Shown piece by piece: positions 1-9,498 of a stretch of 64,000 bases of DNA. Made by a program: the position numbers and the translations under genes. How positions within the stretch are numbered: position 1 is the stretch's first letter; each line of letters opens with the position of its first letter. Location: NCBI GenBank assembly GCA_004556455.1, contig SFGY01000004.1, positions 62,001 to 126,000 on the forward strand, in the 5' to 3' direction. This stretch comes from Clostridiales bacterium (lineage in GTDB: Bacteria; Bacillota; Clostridia; Saccharofermentanales; DTU023). Below the pieces are notes generated by a model. It was given only the letters and a program-made list of their open reading frames with translations. It had not been told where the DNA came from and did not search any database.

Positions 1-716
1 TCTGTGTGATTCTTCTGAAACTCGAGCAGGTCGGCGAGACCCCTGAAAGTTTTGACTTTTACCGCTATATCACGACAGCCATTCCCTGGATTAAAGATGT
101 CATGGAAGCCCATCATCTGCAGGGACTCCTCGGCCAGCGTCAGGGTTACATGGAGGTGATCCTCTCCCGCAATGGTGAAAAAGACGACGTGATTCTGGAG
201 AAACGGCTTTTATCTTTTGTGCAGGAACTCATTCTTTCGCTTTCTGCCCGTCTGCCCAGCAGTAAGCTCAGGTTGCGTTCCGGCGTAGGACGCTTTCACC
301 GTGGCCTTGAGAATCTGCGGAAAAGCTATGCTGAAGCAGAAAGTTCAGTGCAGATCGGTCCCAGGCTGATGAACGATGACATTATTGTTTTCGATCAGCT
401 GGGTATTTTTAAAATCCTTATTCAGAAAAATATCTATGAGGAAATAGAACGCTTCTATCACGAGACCCTGGATCCATTGCTCCAGTATGATGCGAAGAAG
501 GGGACTGAGCTGATACGTACCCTTGACGCTTATTTCGAAAATAACAGTAACATCAACCGAACGTCGGAAGTTCTTTTTACGCACTATAATACGGTGCTTT
601 ACCGTATGGAGCGCATACGGGAGATTACCGGCATGGATTTGAACAATCCCAACGACAGACTAAACCTTGAACTGGCCTTGAAGGTTCGGAAAATTTATGT
701 GGAAACTGCAGAATAA
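1..716 (+). CDS. PucR/CdaR-type transcriptional regulator, C-terminal part
   Basis: The reading frame is open at the left edge, so the N-terminus is missing and only about 236 residues are visible. The end is a PucR-type helix-turn-helix: an LDAYFENNSNINRTSEVLF segment, then HYNTVLYRMERIREITGMDL, the family's usual recognition region. The part before it fits the GGDEF-like middle domain of CdaR/PucR regulators. These proteins usually act as activators that sense a catabolic substrate. It lies 215 bp upstream of ygeW on the same strand, so control of the purine cluster is the natural inference. A second protein of the same family is encoded at 23210-24301. Confidence 0.8.
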   Translation, partial: CVILLKLEQVGETPESFDFYRYITTAIPWIKDVMEAHHLQGLLGQRQGYMEVILSRNGEKDDVILEKRLLSFVQELILSLSARLPSSKLRLRSGVGRFHRGLENLRKSYAEAESSVQIGPRLMNDDIIVFDQLGIFKILIQKNIYEEIERFYHETLDPLLQYDAKKGTELIRTLDAYFENNSNINRTSEVLFTHYNTVLYRMERIREITGMDLNNPNDRLNLELALKVRKIYVETAE

Positions 717-760
717 GGTGCATTTGCATGTTTTTCCGGATAATTTAGTTTTTTTATTTA

Positions 761-776
761 TTGTGATATTTCACAA
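761..776. promoter_or_regulatory. CRP/FNR-like palindrome upstream of ygeW
   Basis: TTGTGA-TATT-TCACAA is a perfect inverted repeat with 6-base arms and a 4-base centre in the gap between the PucR-type gene and ygeW. The half-site resembles those of CRP/FNR regulators. A Crp/Fnr-family gene lies at 20600-21346. A similar site (TTGTGA-AAAT-TCACAT) lies at 30588-30603. Function is inferred. Confidence 0.4.
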
Positions 777-788
777 GGAATTGTCCTC

Positions 789-848
789 TTAGCTTTGCTA
801 AACTCATGAAGTAATAGATTTTATCCTTTTTTTCATAAATAAAAGGAT
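789..848. promoter_or_regulatory. Hairpins in the ygeW leader
   Basis: Two inverted repeats follow the palindrome: TTAGC-ttt-GCTAA at 789-801 and ATCCTTTT/AAAAGGAT at 823-830 and 841-848 with a 10-base loop. Both are AT-rich and could be operators or weak RNA hairpins. No clear -35/-10 pair was found in this gap. Confidence 0.3.
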
Positions 849-931
849 TGAAAAACAAAATTGCGGAAATTTGGATCCGCTGGGATGGGGCAGAAGGCTC
901 TGTCTCATGAAGCCTGTATGGAGGTATTTTT

Positions 932-2122
932 ATGGATTTCAAGGAGATTTGCCGGCGGCTCAGCCAATTGCCAACCGAAGGCCTGTATCAGAATGATTTT
1001 TTCCTGACCTGGGACAAGAGTCTGGAAGAACTTGAGGCCATCGACCAGGTGGCGGATGCTATGCGTGCTTTAAGAGAAGCGAATAAAAGTTGCCGCATCT
1101 TTGACTCCGGCCTGGGTATTTCTCTCTTCCGCGACAATTCAACGAGAACACGTTTCTCCTACGCTTCCGCCTGCAATCTGCTGGGTCTGGAGGTACAGGA
1201 TCTGGACGAGAAGAAATCGCAGCTCTCCCACGGCGAAACGGTTCGTGAAACAGCCAACATGATTTCTTTTATGGCGGATGTCATTGGAATCCGCGACGAT
1301 ATGTATATCGGTAAAGGCCACACATACCAGAAGAATGTCGCGGCTTATGTGCAGGAAGGCTATGAGGACGGCATTCTGGAACAACGTCCCACACTGGTGA
1401 ACCTGCAGTGCGACATTGACCACCCGACGCAGATTATGGCGGATACCCTGCACGTGATGCACACTTTCGGCGGAGCAGAAGCTCTCAAAGGCAAAAAAAT
1501 TGCGATGACATGGGCGTATTCACCCTCCTACGGCAAGCCTCTTTCTGTACCCCAGGGCGCAGTGGGACTGCTGACCCGTTATGGCGCGGATGTGAGCCTG
1601 GCTTATCCCGAAGGCTATGACATCATGGAAGATGTGCTGGAATTGGGCAAAAAACAGGCTAAAGCCTCTGGCGGCAGTCTTACGGTCACGCATTCGATGG
1701 AAGAAGCTTTTGCCGATGCCGATGTGGTCTATCCCAAGAGCTGGGCTCCCTTCGCGGCGATGGAAGAGCGCACTGAACTATATGCCCAGGGCGATCAGAA
1801 GGGCATTGATGAACTGGAACAGCGCCTGCTGGCCAACAATGCCAAATTTAAAAACTGGACCTGCTCCGAAGAGATGATGAAAAAGACCAAAGATGGCAAG
1901 GCTCTCTATCTGCACTGCCTGCCCGCTGACATCAGCGGCGTGAGCTGTGCCGAAGGCGAGGTCGATGCCTCTGTCTTTGATCGTTACCGTGTGCCTCTGT
2001 ATAAACAGGCCAGCTTCAAGCCCTACATTATTGCGGCCATGATCTTCCTGCAGAAGGTGAAGGATCCTGCAGCTAAACTGGAAGAGCTGTGGCAGCGTGA
2101 CCTCCCGCGTTGGAGTAAATAA
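932..2122 (+). CDS. ygeW: YgeW-type carbamoyltransferase
   Basis: The 396-residue protein belongs to the aspartate/ornithine carbamoyltransferase superfamily. The carbamoyl-phosphate loop is seen as STRTRFS near residues 70-76, followed by LSHGETVRETANM, and HCLPADISG near residue 330 matches the second conserved loop. Length equals the usual 396 of YgeW. Family members are thought to work catabolically, forming carbamoyl phosphate that a carbamate kinase can use to make ATP. The natural substrate is not fully settled. It starts at ATG after TGGAGG and leads a same-strand run with ygeY, ygfK and ssnA, matching the known purine catabolism cluster. Confidence 0.92.
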   Translation: MDFKEICRRLSQLPTEGLYQNDFFLTWDKSLEELEAIDQVADAMRALREANKSCRIFDSGLGISLFRDNSTRTRFSYASACNLLGLEVQDLDEKKSQLSHGETVRETANMISFMADVIGIRDDMYIGKGHTYQKNVAAYVQEGYEDGILEQRPTLVNLQCDIDHPTQIMADTLHVMHTFGGAEALKGKKIAMTWAYSPSYGKPLSVPQGAVGLLTRYGADVSLAYPEGYDIMEDVLELGKKQAKASGGSLTVTHSMEEAFADADVVYPKSWAPFAAMEERTELYAQGDQKGIDELEQRLLANNAKFKNWTCSEEMMKKTKDGKALYLHCLPADISGVSCAEGEVDASVFDRYRVPLYKQASFKPYIIAAMIFLQKVKDPAAKLEELWQRDLPRWSK

Positions 2123-2178
2123 TTTGTTGGTATCAATCATTTGCTGTCAATCATTTAGTGATGAAAGGGGTATCCATT

Positions 2179-3435
2179 ATGGAGATCAAGACTGAAAAAG
2201 TTAAAGCGCTGGCTGAGCAGTATAAACCTGATATGACCCGCTTCCTGCGTGATCTGATCAAGAATTACGGCGAAAGCACGGGTGAGAAAAACCGCGTTTA
2301 CCGCATCAAAGAAGAGATGGAAAAGCTGGGCTTTGACGAAGTCAAAATTGATGGACTCGGCAATATTATGGGCTTTATGGGTCACGGCGATCAGCTTATT
2401 GCCTTTGACGCTCACATCGATACTGTGGGCATCGGCGAACTCAGCAACTGGAAATTTGATCCGGTGGAAGGTTATGAAAATGACTGCGAAATCGGTGGCC
2501 GCGGCGGCTCCGACCAGCTTGGCGGTATCGTCAGCGCCGTATATGGCTGCAAGATGATGAAAGACCTCGGTCTTATTGCTGACGATCAGAAGATCATGGT
2601 TTCCGGAACCGTTCAGGAAGAAGACTGTGACGGACTTTGCTGGCTCTACATCATCGAAAAAGAGGGGATTAAACCCGAATTTGTTGTTTCCACAGAACCG
2701 ACGGATGGCGGCATCTATCGTGGCCATCGCGGCCGTATGGAAATCCGTGTCGATGTCTTTGGCATCTCCTGCCATGGATCTGCGCCTGAACGCGGCGATA
2801 ACGCCATTTATAAAATGGCTGAAATTTTGCAGGACATCCAGAAGCTGAGCCACAATCTCAAAGATGACCCCTTCCTTGGTAAGGGTACCGTGACGACCTC
2901 CCAGATTTTCTCCGGAACACCGTCGCGCTGCGCCGTAGCGGACCACTGCTGGATATCTCTTGACCGCCGTCTGACCTGGGGCGAAACCTGGGAGTCTGCG
3001 ATTAAGGAAATTGAAGAGCTGCCGTCCGTGAAAAAGTATGGTGCCAAAGTGAGCATGTATGCTTATGATCGTCCGGCCTGGACCGGCGAGGTTTATACGC
3101 AGGACTGCTATTTCCCGACCTGGGTAATTCCTGAGGATGCGCCTCAGACCCGCGCTATGTTGAAAGGTCACAAAATGCTCTTTGGAGATAAGCGCATGTC
3201 ACCGGCGTCGCAGAAAGAAATTCGTGACAAGCGTCCGCTGCTTGACAAGTGGACCTTCTCTACAAACGGTGTGGCCATCATGGGGCGTCATCAGATTCCC
3301 TGCATTGGCTATGGCCCGGGATCGGAAGCTCAGGCCCATGCCCCGAACGAAATCACCTGGAAAGAAGACCTGGTCCATGCCGCAGCTCTTTACTGCGTTC
3401 TGCCCGCTCTCTATAAGGAAGCCTTAAAGGACTAG
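2179..3435 (+). CDS. ygeY: YgeY-type M20 family metallo-hydrolase
   Basis: The 418-residue protein is a zinc peptidase/deacylase of family M20. Metal-site residues are visible: AFDAHIDTVG near residue 75, GGRGGSDQLGG near 105, the catalytic Glu pair in VQEEDCDG near 150, and AQAHAPNE near the C-terminus. In this cluster YgeY probably hydrolyses an amide or ureido intermediate of purine breakdown; the exact reaction is inferred. The ATG at 2179 is preferred over upstream GTG 2158 and ATG 2161 because AAAGGGG lies 8 bases before it. It follows ygeW by 56 bp, likely in one operon. Confidence 0.9.
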   Translation: MEIKTEKVKALAEQYKPDMTRFLRDLIKNYGESTGEKNRVYRIKEEMEKLGFDEVKIDGLGNIMGFMGHGDQLIAFDAHIDTVGIGELSNWKFDPVEGYENDCEIGGRGGSDQLGGIVSAVYGCKMMKDLGLIADDQKIMVSGTVQEEDCDGLCWLYIIEKEGIKPEFVVSTEPTDGGIYRGHRGRMEIRVDVFGISCHGSAPERGDNAIYKMAEILQDIQKLSHNLKDDPFLGKGTVTTSQIFSGTPSRCAVADHCWISLDRRLTWGETWESAIKEIEELPSVKKYGAKVSMYAYDRPAWTGEVYTQDCYFPTWVIPEDAPQTRAMLKGHKMLFGDKRMSPASQKEIRDKRPLLDKWTFSTNGVAIMGRHQIPCIGYGPGSEAQAHAPNEITWKEDLVHAAALYCVLPALYKEALKD

Positions 3436-3485
3436 GATTTATCAGCGAATTTGCCTTCGGGCGCTGCCGACGAAAGGAGCCGATT

Positions 3486-6400
3486 ATGGGGGACATCATG
3501 CGTCCTCTGAGTTTTGCCGACCTCATGCGGTGGATTCTCAGAGAGTATCATCAGGAAGGCCGGATTTTCGGCATTGACCGGGACGCCTTTTACCGTCCGG
3601 ACAAAGAAACGACCGTTAAGACGGCCCTGGGGGAATCCCTGGGGACGCTGATCGGCCCGGCAGCAGGGCCCCATTCTCAGATGGCGCCCAACATTATTGT
3701 TTCCTATCTCTGCGGCGCCCGTTTTATGGAACTTAAAACCGTCCAGAAACTGGACGGTGAGACGATTCGCGAAGCTGTACATAAGCCCTGCATTCTCTCT
3801 GAAGACGAAGGCTACAACTGTGAATGGTCGACTGAACTCAGGGTGGAGGAAGCTTACGCCGAGTATCTGAAAGCCTGGTTTGCTTTGCATGTCCTGCAAA
3901 AGGAGCTGGAGCTTTCGGCTGAGCCGGACTTCGCTTTTAACATGAGTGTGGGGTATGACCTTGAGGGCATTAAAAGTCCCAAAATCGACACTTATATTGA
4001 AGAGATGAAGGACGCTTCCGGGCATCCTCTCTTTGCCGAGTGCAAGGCCTGGCTTAAGGAGCATATTTCTGAATTTGCGCATTTCCGTGAAGAGGATATA
4101 GAAGCGATTCCCTCGCGCATCAGCGGCTCAATTACCCTTTCTACGCTGCATGGCTGTCCGCCTGCAGAAATTGAACGCATTGCCCGCTACCTGCTTAGCG
4201 AGAAGCAACTCAACACCTTTGTCAAATGCAATCCCACCCTGCTGGGCTATGACTATGCGCGTGAAACGCTGAATCAGCTGGGTTACGATTACATTGCCTT
4301 TGACGATCATCACTTTAAGGAGGATATGCAGTACCCGGACTGTGTGGCGATGGTCCGGCGGCTGCGCGAGCTGGCGGCTGAAAAACAGCTGGCCTTTGGT
4401 CTGAAGCTCAGTAACACTTTCCCGGTTGATGTTAAACGCGGCGAGCTGCCGTCTGAAGAAATGTACATGTCCGGGCGCTCTCTTCATGTATTGACCCTGC
4501 AGCTGGCTCTGCGCCTGGCCCGTGAGTTTGAGGGCAAGCTGCCTCTTTCCTTTGCCGGCGGCGCGGATGCTCAGAACCTGCATGGACTGCTCTCGGTGGG
4601 CCTTGCCCCGGTCACTGTCGCAACCACGCTCCTGAAACCGGGAGGCTATAAACGCTTCCGGCAGATGGCGAAAATTTCTGCCGGGGTGCAGGGGGACTAC
4701 GCCCCGATGGATCTGGCGGCTCTTGAAAAACTCTTTGCGGAGACGCTGGCGGACAAGCGCTATCACAAGTCAGCCAGAGAAAAAACTGGCTCTCGCAAGA
4801 CGGCCTCACCGCTGCCTCTTTACGACTGCTACCAGGCCCCCTGTGAGGATGGCGGCTGTCCCATTCACCAGCAGATCCCCGAGTACCTGAAACTTGTGTC
4901 TGAAGGCAAAAACGCGGAGGCTCTGCGGGTCATTGTCCGTGATAATACGGCTCCGACGATTACCGGACGGCTCTGTCCGCAGCCTTGCCGTCACCACTGT
5001 ACGAGGCTCGATTATGAGGCCCCGCTGGAGATCCGCAAGATGAAATTGCTCGCTGCTGAGGCCGCCGAGGCGGAGCACAGCCGGGAGCTGAAACCCTCTC
5101 CGCTGAAGAGTTCGGCAAAAGTTCTGGTCATCGGGGCCGGGCCTGCCGGCCTGGCAGCTGCCACTTATCTGCGCCGCAATGGGGTGGAGGTTAAGCTGAG
5201 AGATAAAGCGGAACACGCCTACGGTCTTGTTTCTGCGGTCATTCCCTCCTTCCGCATTTCTGATCAGGAGATCGAGCGGGACTTAAACCTGGCGAAAGCT
5301 TATGGTGTGCAGCCGGAATTGGCTGCAGATTCACACATTGATCTCGAAGAAGAGAAGAAGCACTACGCCTATGTCGTGCTGGCGCTGGGCGCTCATGAGC
5401 CCGGACGTTCACCGGTGGAAAGCGGTTCGGATAAGGTGACGGATGCGCTGGACCTTCTGAGCCGTGCGAAAAAGAACGGCAGGAGTGGTCTCAGTGGCCG
5501 TGTGGCTGTGGTAGGCGGCGGCGATGTCGCTATGGACTGCGCCCGTCTGCTCAAACGTGACAAAGAGGTGAGCGAAGTCGTCCTTGTCTATCGCCGCGGT
5601 CTGGCGGATATGCCGGCAGCCCAGGAAGATGTGGATGAGGTGCTGAGTGAGGGGATCTCTGTTCGATCCTTCCTCCAGCCGATCTGTTTTGATGGCCATA
5701 CTCTGAAAGTGGAAAAGACAGCCTATAGTGGCTGGGACGCCAATGGGCGCAGAGCTGTGGCGGGTTCCGGAGAATTCGCTGAGCTGCCCTTTGATGCTCT
5801 TGTGGCGGCAACTGGTGCACGCCTCGAACCCGAACAATACAGCCGTCTTGGCCTTAATGTGGATGAGCGTGGCCGCGCCCGTCTCAATGCAGCTTTTGAA
5901 TCCAGTGTCGATGGCGTCTATGTCATCGGTGACGGCCGCCGTGGACCGGCGACGATTGTGCAGGCCATGGCGGATGCCAAAACAGCGGCTGCAGACATTC
6001 TCAGAAAAGAAGGACTGAAAGCGGACTTTGTGCGTGAAAATCTCTTCTGTTCTGAAGCGGATGAACACGCGGCCGAAGCAGACGGAGGGCGCGAGCGTTC
6101 AATTTGTGGCAGCAAGGTGGCTTCGGGTGAGAATGCCTCCCGCCGTGGCGTACTGAAAATGCCCCTTGCCTCAGCGGAGGAGGGCAGGCGCTGCCTCTCC
6201 TGTGATCTGCTTTGTGAGATGTGTACGGAAGTCTGCCCGAACCGTGCCAATGTGGCTTTGCCTCTGGCCGGGATGAAAAACCTACGTCAGATTGTCCACA
6301 TCGACCGCCTTTGCAATGAATGCGGCAACTGCAGCTTTTTCTGCCCTCACGAGGGTCGGCCTTACAGAGATAAATGGACTCTTTTCTCGACTGAGGAGGA

Positions 6401-6590
6401 CTTTATGGCCTCAGATAACAGCGGCTGGCTGTCGCTGGGTGAGAATAAGTGGCTGCGCCGTGATGAGCAGGGATCAACTCAGAGCTGCATGACTGAGGAT
6501 CTGCCGGAACGTGAACGCGGACTGCTGGCGGCTTTAGACCGCTGCGGCATGCTGACTTTAGCACGGGAGGAAAATTATGCTGCTGATTAA
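3486..6590 (+). CDS. ygfK: YgfK, multidomain Fe-S flavoprotein (putative selenate reductase family)
   Basis: This 1034-residue protein has three parts. Residues 1-430 form a dihydroorotate-dehydrogenase-like barrel. At 440-520 is a Cys-rich Fe-S domain of the glutamate synthase small-subunit type (APCEDGGCPIHQQIP, then GRLCPQPCRHHC). From 545 there is an FAD/NAD(P) disulfide-oxidoreductase fold (VLVIGAGPAGLAAA at 545, VAVVGGGDVAMDCA at 672). The C-terminus carries ferredoxin-like clusters: CLSCDLLCEMCTEVCPN near 902 and CNECGNCSFFCPHEG near 942. It was annotated historically as selenate reductase. In gut purine-degrading clusters it is thought to be the redox enzyme acting on a purine-ring intermediate. 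ATG follows AAAGGAG, and the end overlaps ssnA by 14 bp, indicating coupled translation. Confidence 0.92.
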   Translation: MGDIMRPLSFADLMRWILREYHQEGRIFGIDRDAFYRPDKETTVKTALGESLGTLIGPAAGPHSQMAPNIIVSYLCGARFMELKTVQKLDGETIREAVHKPCILSEDEGYNCEWSTELRVEEAYAEYLKAWFALHVLQKELELSAEPDFAFNMSVGYDLEGIKSPKIDTYIEEMKDASGHPLFAECKAWLKEHISEFAHFREEDIEAIPSRISGSITLSTLHGCPPAEIERIARYLLSEKQLNTFVKCNPTLLGYDYARETLNQLGYDYIAFDDHHFKEDMQYPDCVAMVRRLRELAAEKQLAFGLKLSNTFPVDVKRGELPSEEMYMSGRSLHVLTLQLALRLAREFEGKLPLSFAGGADAQNLHGLLSVGLAPVTVATTLLKPGGYKRFRQMAKISAGVQGDYAPMDLAALEKLFAETLADKRYHKSAREKTGSRKTASPLPLYDCYQAPCEDGGCPIHQQIPEYLKLVSEGKNAEALRVIVRDNTAPTITGRLCPQPCRHHCTRLDYEAPLEIRKMKLLAAEAAEAEHSRELKPSPLKSSAKVLVIGAGPAGLAAATYLRRNGVEVKLRDKAEHAYGLVSAVIPSFRISDQEIERDLNLAKAYGVQPELAADSHIDLEEEKKHYAYVVLALGAHEPGRSPVESGSDKVTDALDLLSRAKKNGRSGLSGRVAVVGGGDVAMDCARLLKRDKEVSEVVLVYRRGLADMPAAQEDVDEVLSEGISVRSFLQPICFDGHTLKVEKTAYSGWDANGRRAVAGSGEFAELPFDALVAATGARLEPEQYSRLGLNVDERGRARLNAAFESSVDGVYVIGDGRRGPATIVQAMADAKTAAADILRKEGLKADFVRENLFCSEADEHAAEADGGRERSICGSKVASGENASRRGVLKMPLASAEEGRRCLSCDLLCEMCTEVCPNRANVALPLAGMKNLRQIVHIDRLCNECGNCSFFCPHEGRPYRDKWTLFSTEEDFMASDNSGWLSLGENKWLRRDEQGSTQSCMTEDLPERERGLLAALDRCGMLTLAREENYAAD

Positions 6591-7899
6591 CTGTACGCTG
6601 GTGACCAATGACGTGGCACAGCCCGTTATTGCTGACGGTGCTCTGCTCTATCGCAATCAGCTTATTGAGGATTTGGGTCCGGCGAAGGACTTGCTTGCCC
6701 GCTATCCTGATGAAGAGAAACGCGATCTTGGCGGAAAATGGCTGATGCCTGGGATGATCAATGCTCATACCCACATTTACAGTGCCTATGCACGTGGCAT
6801 GGCGGTCTCCAATCCGACGCGAAATTTCTTCGAAATTCTGGAAAATATCTGGTGGGCTCTCGACCGCAAACTGGCGCTTGAGGATGCCCGTCTGAACGCG
6901 CTGACGACGATGAAAGAGTCTATACGCAACGGTGTAACCACGATTTTTGACCACCATTCATCGCCTCATTCAGCCCGCGGTTCGCTTTTTGCCCTGGCGG
7001 ATGCGGGACGTGAAATTGGCATCCGTGGCAGCTATTGCTACGAGGTTTCAGATCGCGATGGAGATGAGATTCGTCATGAAGAGATTGCTGAGAATGTCGA
7101 CTTCATCCGCGATTGCCAGAGCAAAAAAGACGATATGACTCATGGCCTTTTCGGGATGCACGCCTCTTTTACTCTCTCTGATCAAAGCATGGAAGAAATT
7201 AAGACGGCCATGGCAGGTATCGAAGAAGGCTATCACATTCATGTCAGCGAAGGCATAGAGGATCAGTACGATTCCCTGCACAAATACGGCAAGCGTGTGC
7301 TTCAGCGTCTCTTTGACTGGGATATTCTGGGACCGCGAAGTTTGGCCATACACTGCATCCATGCCAATGGTCTGGAAATGGATATTCTCCGTGAGACGGA
7401 TACATCCGTGGTGCACAACCCCATGTCTAACATGGGCAATGCCTGCGGAACCTCGCCGGTGGTCGAGATGCTGCGCCGCGGCCTGCGGGTTGGTCTGGGC
7501 ACAGATGCCTACACAAACTGTATGTTTGAATCCATGAAGGTGGCCAAAATTCTGCAGAGCCATTCCCTTGTTGATCCAACGGTAGGCTTCTCTCAGGCTC
7601 TTGCCCTGCAATTTGAAGGGAACCCGGCCATCTGTGCAAAGTTTTTTGATCATCCTCTGGGTGTGCTCAAAAAGGGTGCCTATGCCGACCTGATTACGGT
7701 CGACTATCATCCGTACACACCGCTCACAGAGCAGAACTGGGGTGGCCATGTGCTCTTCGGTCTGAATGGCGGCCTGGTTCAGGATGTCATCATCAACGGT
7801 AAAGAAGTGATGCGGCAGCGTGAGTTGCTGACCATTGATGAGGAAAAATTGGATGCGGAGAGCAGGCAGCGCGCGGCTCAGATCTGGCCGCAGATGTAA
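6577..7899 (+). CDS. ssnA: SsnA-type amidohydrolase
   Basis: A 440-residue metal-dependent amidohydrolase. The HxH metal motif is INAHTHIYSAYARGMA near residue 65. Further ligand regions are YHIHVSEG near 220, LAIHCIHANG near 255 and the Asp in GLGTDAYTN near 310. It is close to chlorohydrolase/deaminase enzymes and is named from the selenium-dependent Mo-hydroxylase gene set. The likely role is hydrolytic removal of an amino or ring group from a purine derivative. The ATG at 6577 follows GGGAGG inside the end of ygfK. Confidence 0.9.
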   Translation: MLLINCTLVTNDVAQPVIADGALLYRNQLIEDLGPAKDLLARYPDEEKRDLGGKWLMPGMINAHTHIYSAYARGMAVSNPTRNFFEILENIWWALDRKLALEDARLNALTTMKESIRNGVTTIFDHHSSPHSARGSLFALADAGREIGIRGSYCYEVSDRDGDEIRHEEIAENVDFIRDCQSKKDDMTHGLFGMHASFTLSDQSMEEIKTAMAGIEEGYHIHVSEGIEDQYDSLHKYGKRVLQRLFDWDILGPRSLAIHCIHANGLEMDILRETDTSVVHNPMSNMGNACGTSPVVEMLRRGLRVGLGTDAYTNCMFESMKVAKILQSHSLVDPTVGFSQALALQFEGNPAICAKFFDHPLGVLKKGAYADLITVDYHPYTPLTEQNWGGHVLFGLNGGLVQDVIINGKEVMRQRELLTIDEEKLDAESRQRAAQIWPQM

Positions 7900-7911
7900 G
7901 TTGTTCAGAGT

Positions 7912-8002
7912 CTGAAATCAGCAAGATGAGGGGACGGCGGAGCTTTCAAGAGACGCTGGACGAACCCTTCTGACTTAGAATATTGCTGATTTCAGGCTTT
8001 TT
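7912..8002 (+). ncRNA. Candidate structured leader or riboswitch upstream of hydA
   Basis: In the 139-bp ssnA-hydA gap, CTGAAATCAGCAA (7912-7924) and TTGCTGATTTCAG (7983-7995) form a perfect 13-bp stem, closed at its 3' end by GCTTTTT. The enclosed 58 bases can form further helices: AGGG (7929-7932) with CCCT (7966-7969), and CGGCG with CGCTG around a 14-base loop. A long outer stem with a T-run looks like a riboswitch or attenuator expression platform. An RNA family named for ssnA is known in Firmicutes; whether this one matches is not established here. Confidence 0.5.
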
Positions 8003-8038
8003 CATTTCCGGGAGCCTGTCCGGAGAAAGGAGAACAGT

Positions 8039-9430
8039 ATGTTACTCAAAAATGGCCACATCATTCGTCCTGGCGCTTCGTTTACAGGAGATCTGCGCAT
8101 ACGGGGAGAGAAGATCGTTGAACTTGGACAGCTTCAGCCCGAAGCGGGAGAAGAAGTTCTCGACTGCAGCGGCATGATACTACTGCCGGGTGGCATTGAG
8201 ACACACACCCATCTGCAGCTTGAATCCATGGGCACCGTGACAGCGGATGATTTTGCCAGCGGGACCAAAGCTGCTCTGGCCGGAGGGACGTGTACTGTCC
8301 TTGATTTTGCCACTCAGTTTCACGGTGAAAGTCTCAAAGAAGGTACGGAGCATTGGAACCGTAAGATTAAGGACAGCCTCTTTTGCGATGTCGGCTATCA
8401 CATGGCGATGACGGAGTGGAATGATGATCTGCGCAGGGAGATGGCCTGGGCGGTGGACTATGGCATGCCTTCTTTCAAGCTCTATATGGCTTATAAAAAC
8501 AACATGATGGTCCGCGATGACGAGATTTACGAAGCCCTGGAAGAAAGTAAACGCCTCTCTGCGGTGATCGGCTTTCACTGTGAGAATGGCGATCTTGTGG
8601 ACAAAGTGGTGCGTCAGCTGAAAGAGCAGGGGAAGCTCAGTCCATACTGGCACGCAAAGAGCAGACCGGCAGAATTTGAAGCTGAGGCGATACGACGTCT
8701 GGAGACGATTGCACTCCAACTGAATGCTCCGCATTACGTGGTTCATCTTTCGACAAAAGAAGGGCTTAAGGAGATTCGTCGCGCCCGCCGTAAGGGCAGT
8801 CCGGTGGTGGCGGAGACCTGTCCGCAGTATCTGCTTCTCGATGAATCCCGTTATGGCGGACCTGAGGATGACAACTTTGAAGCGGCCAAGTACATCATGA
8901 GTCCGCCGCTGCGTGCCAAAAAGAATCAGAAACCCCTTTGGAAAGGGCTTGCCAGGGGTGACATTCAGTTTGTTGGCACAGATCATTGCTCCTTCCGCAT
9001 GAAAGATCAGAAAACGATGGGCCGTGATGACTTCAGCAAAATTCCCAACGGTGCGCCGGGCATAGAATTGCGCATGCTGCTGCTCTACACCTACGGGGTG
9101 CTGTCTGAACGCCTCAGCCTCGAGCGCTATGCTCAGGTCACAGCCGAAAATGCCGCCCGTTACTTTGGACTTTACCCCCAGAAAGGCATCCTGGCTGAAG
9201 GCTCTGACGCAGATGTTCTGGTTCTGGATCCTGCCCCTTATAGCAGGGTTCGCAGTGAAGATTTGCTGGAGAAGGCCGATTATACCCCCTACGACGGTTT
9301 TGAAATCCGCGGCCGCTTCCGCCAGGTTTTCCTGCGCGGTCAAAAGCTCGTGGAAAATGGACAGGTCATTGACGCTCAGCCCCATGGAAAGTGGTTAGCG
9401 GGTCATTGTCCGGATACCAACATTCGCTGA
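8039..9430 (+). CDS. hydA: Hydantoinase / dihydropyrimidinase
   Basis: A 463-residue cyclic amidohydrolase that opens hydantoin-like or dihydropyrimidine rings. Metal-site residues are all present: ETHTHLQ near residue 57, the Lys expected to be carboxylated in SFKLYMAYK near 148, GFHCENGD near 183, YVVHLSTKEG near 240 and GTDHCSF near 318. In purine clusters this gene (hydA/hyuA) probably opens an imidazolone, allantoin-like or hydantoin-like ring. It starts at ATG with GGAGAAAGGAGA upstream, just after the candidate structured leader. Confidence 0.9.
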   Translation: MLLKNGHIIRPGASFTGDLRIRGEKIVELGQLQPEAGEEVLDCSGMILLPGGIETHTHLQLESMGTVTADDFASGTKAALAGGTCTVLDFATQFHGESLKEGTEHWNRKIKDSLFCDVGYHMAMTEWNDDLRREMAWAVDYGMPSFKLYMAYKNNMMVRDDEIYEALEESKRLSAVIGFHCENGDLVDKVVRQLKEQGKLSPYWHAKSRPAEFEAEAIRRLETIALQLNAPHYVVHLSTKEGLKEIRRARRKGSPVVAETCPQYLLLDESRYGGPEDDNFEAAKYIMSPPLRAKKNQKPLWKGLARGDIQFVGTDHCSFRMKDQKTMGRDDFSKIPNGAPGIELRMLLLYTYGVLSERLSLERYAQVTAENAARYFGLYPQKGILAEGSDADVLVLDPAPYSRVRSEDLLEKADYTPYDGFEIRGRFRQVFLRGQKLVENGQVIDAQPHGKWLAGHCPDTNIR

Positions 9431-9498
9431 GCGCTTTTTCCGTTAGACAGGGATTTCCTGCATTGACGCGGAACGTTCATATGAAAGGTCAAATTGAA

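Noticed and set aside
761..776. Rex operator
   Set aside because: Rex sites are 18 bp with TTGTGAA arms; this palindrome is 16 bp with 6-base arms and fits CRP/FNR-type better.
2155..3171. Long reverse-strand frame opposite ygeY (and similar ones opposite fhs, lepA and hydA)
   Set aside because: These are antisense shadows of well-identified genes without own ribosome sites or family features.
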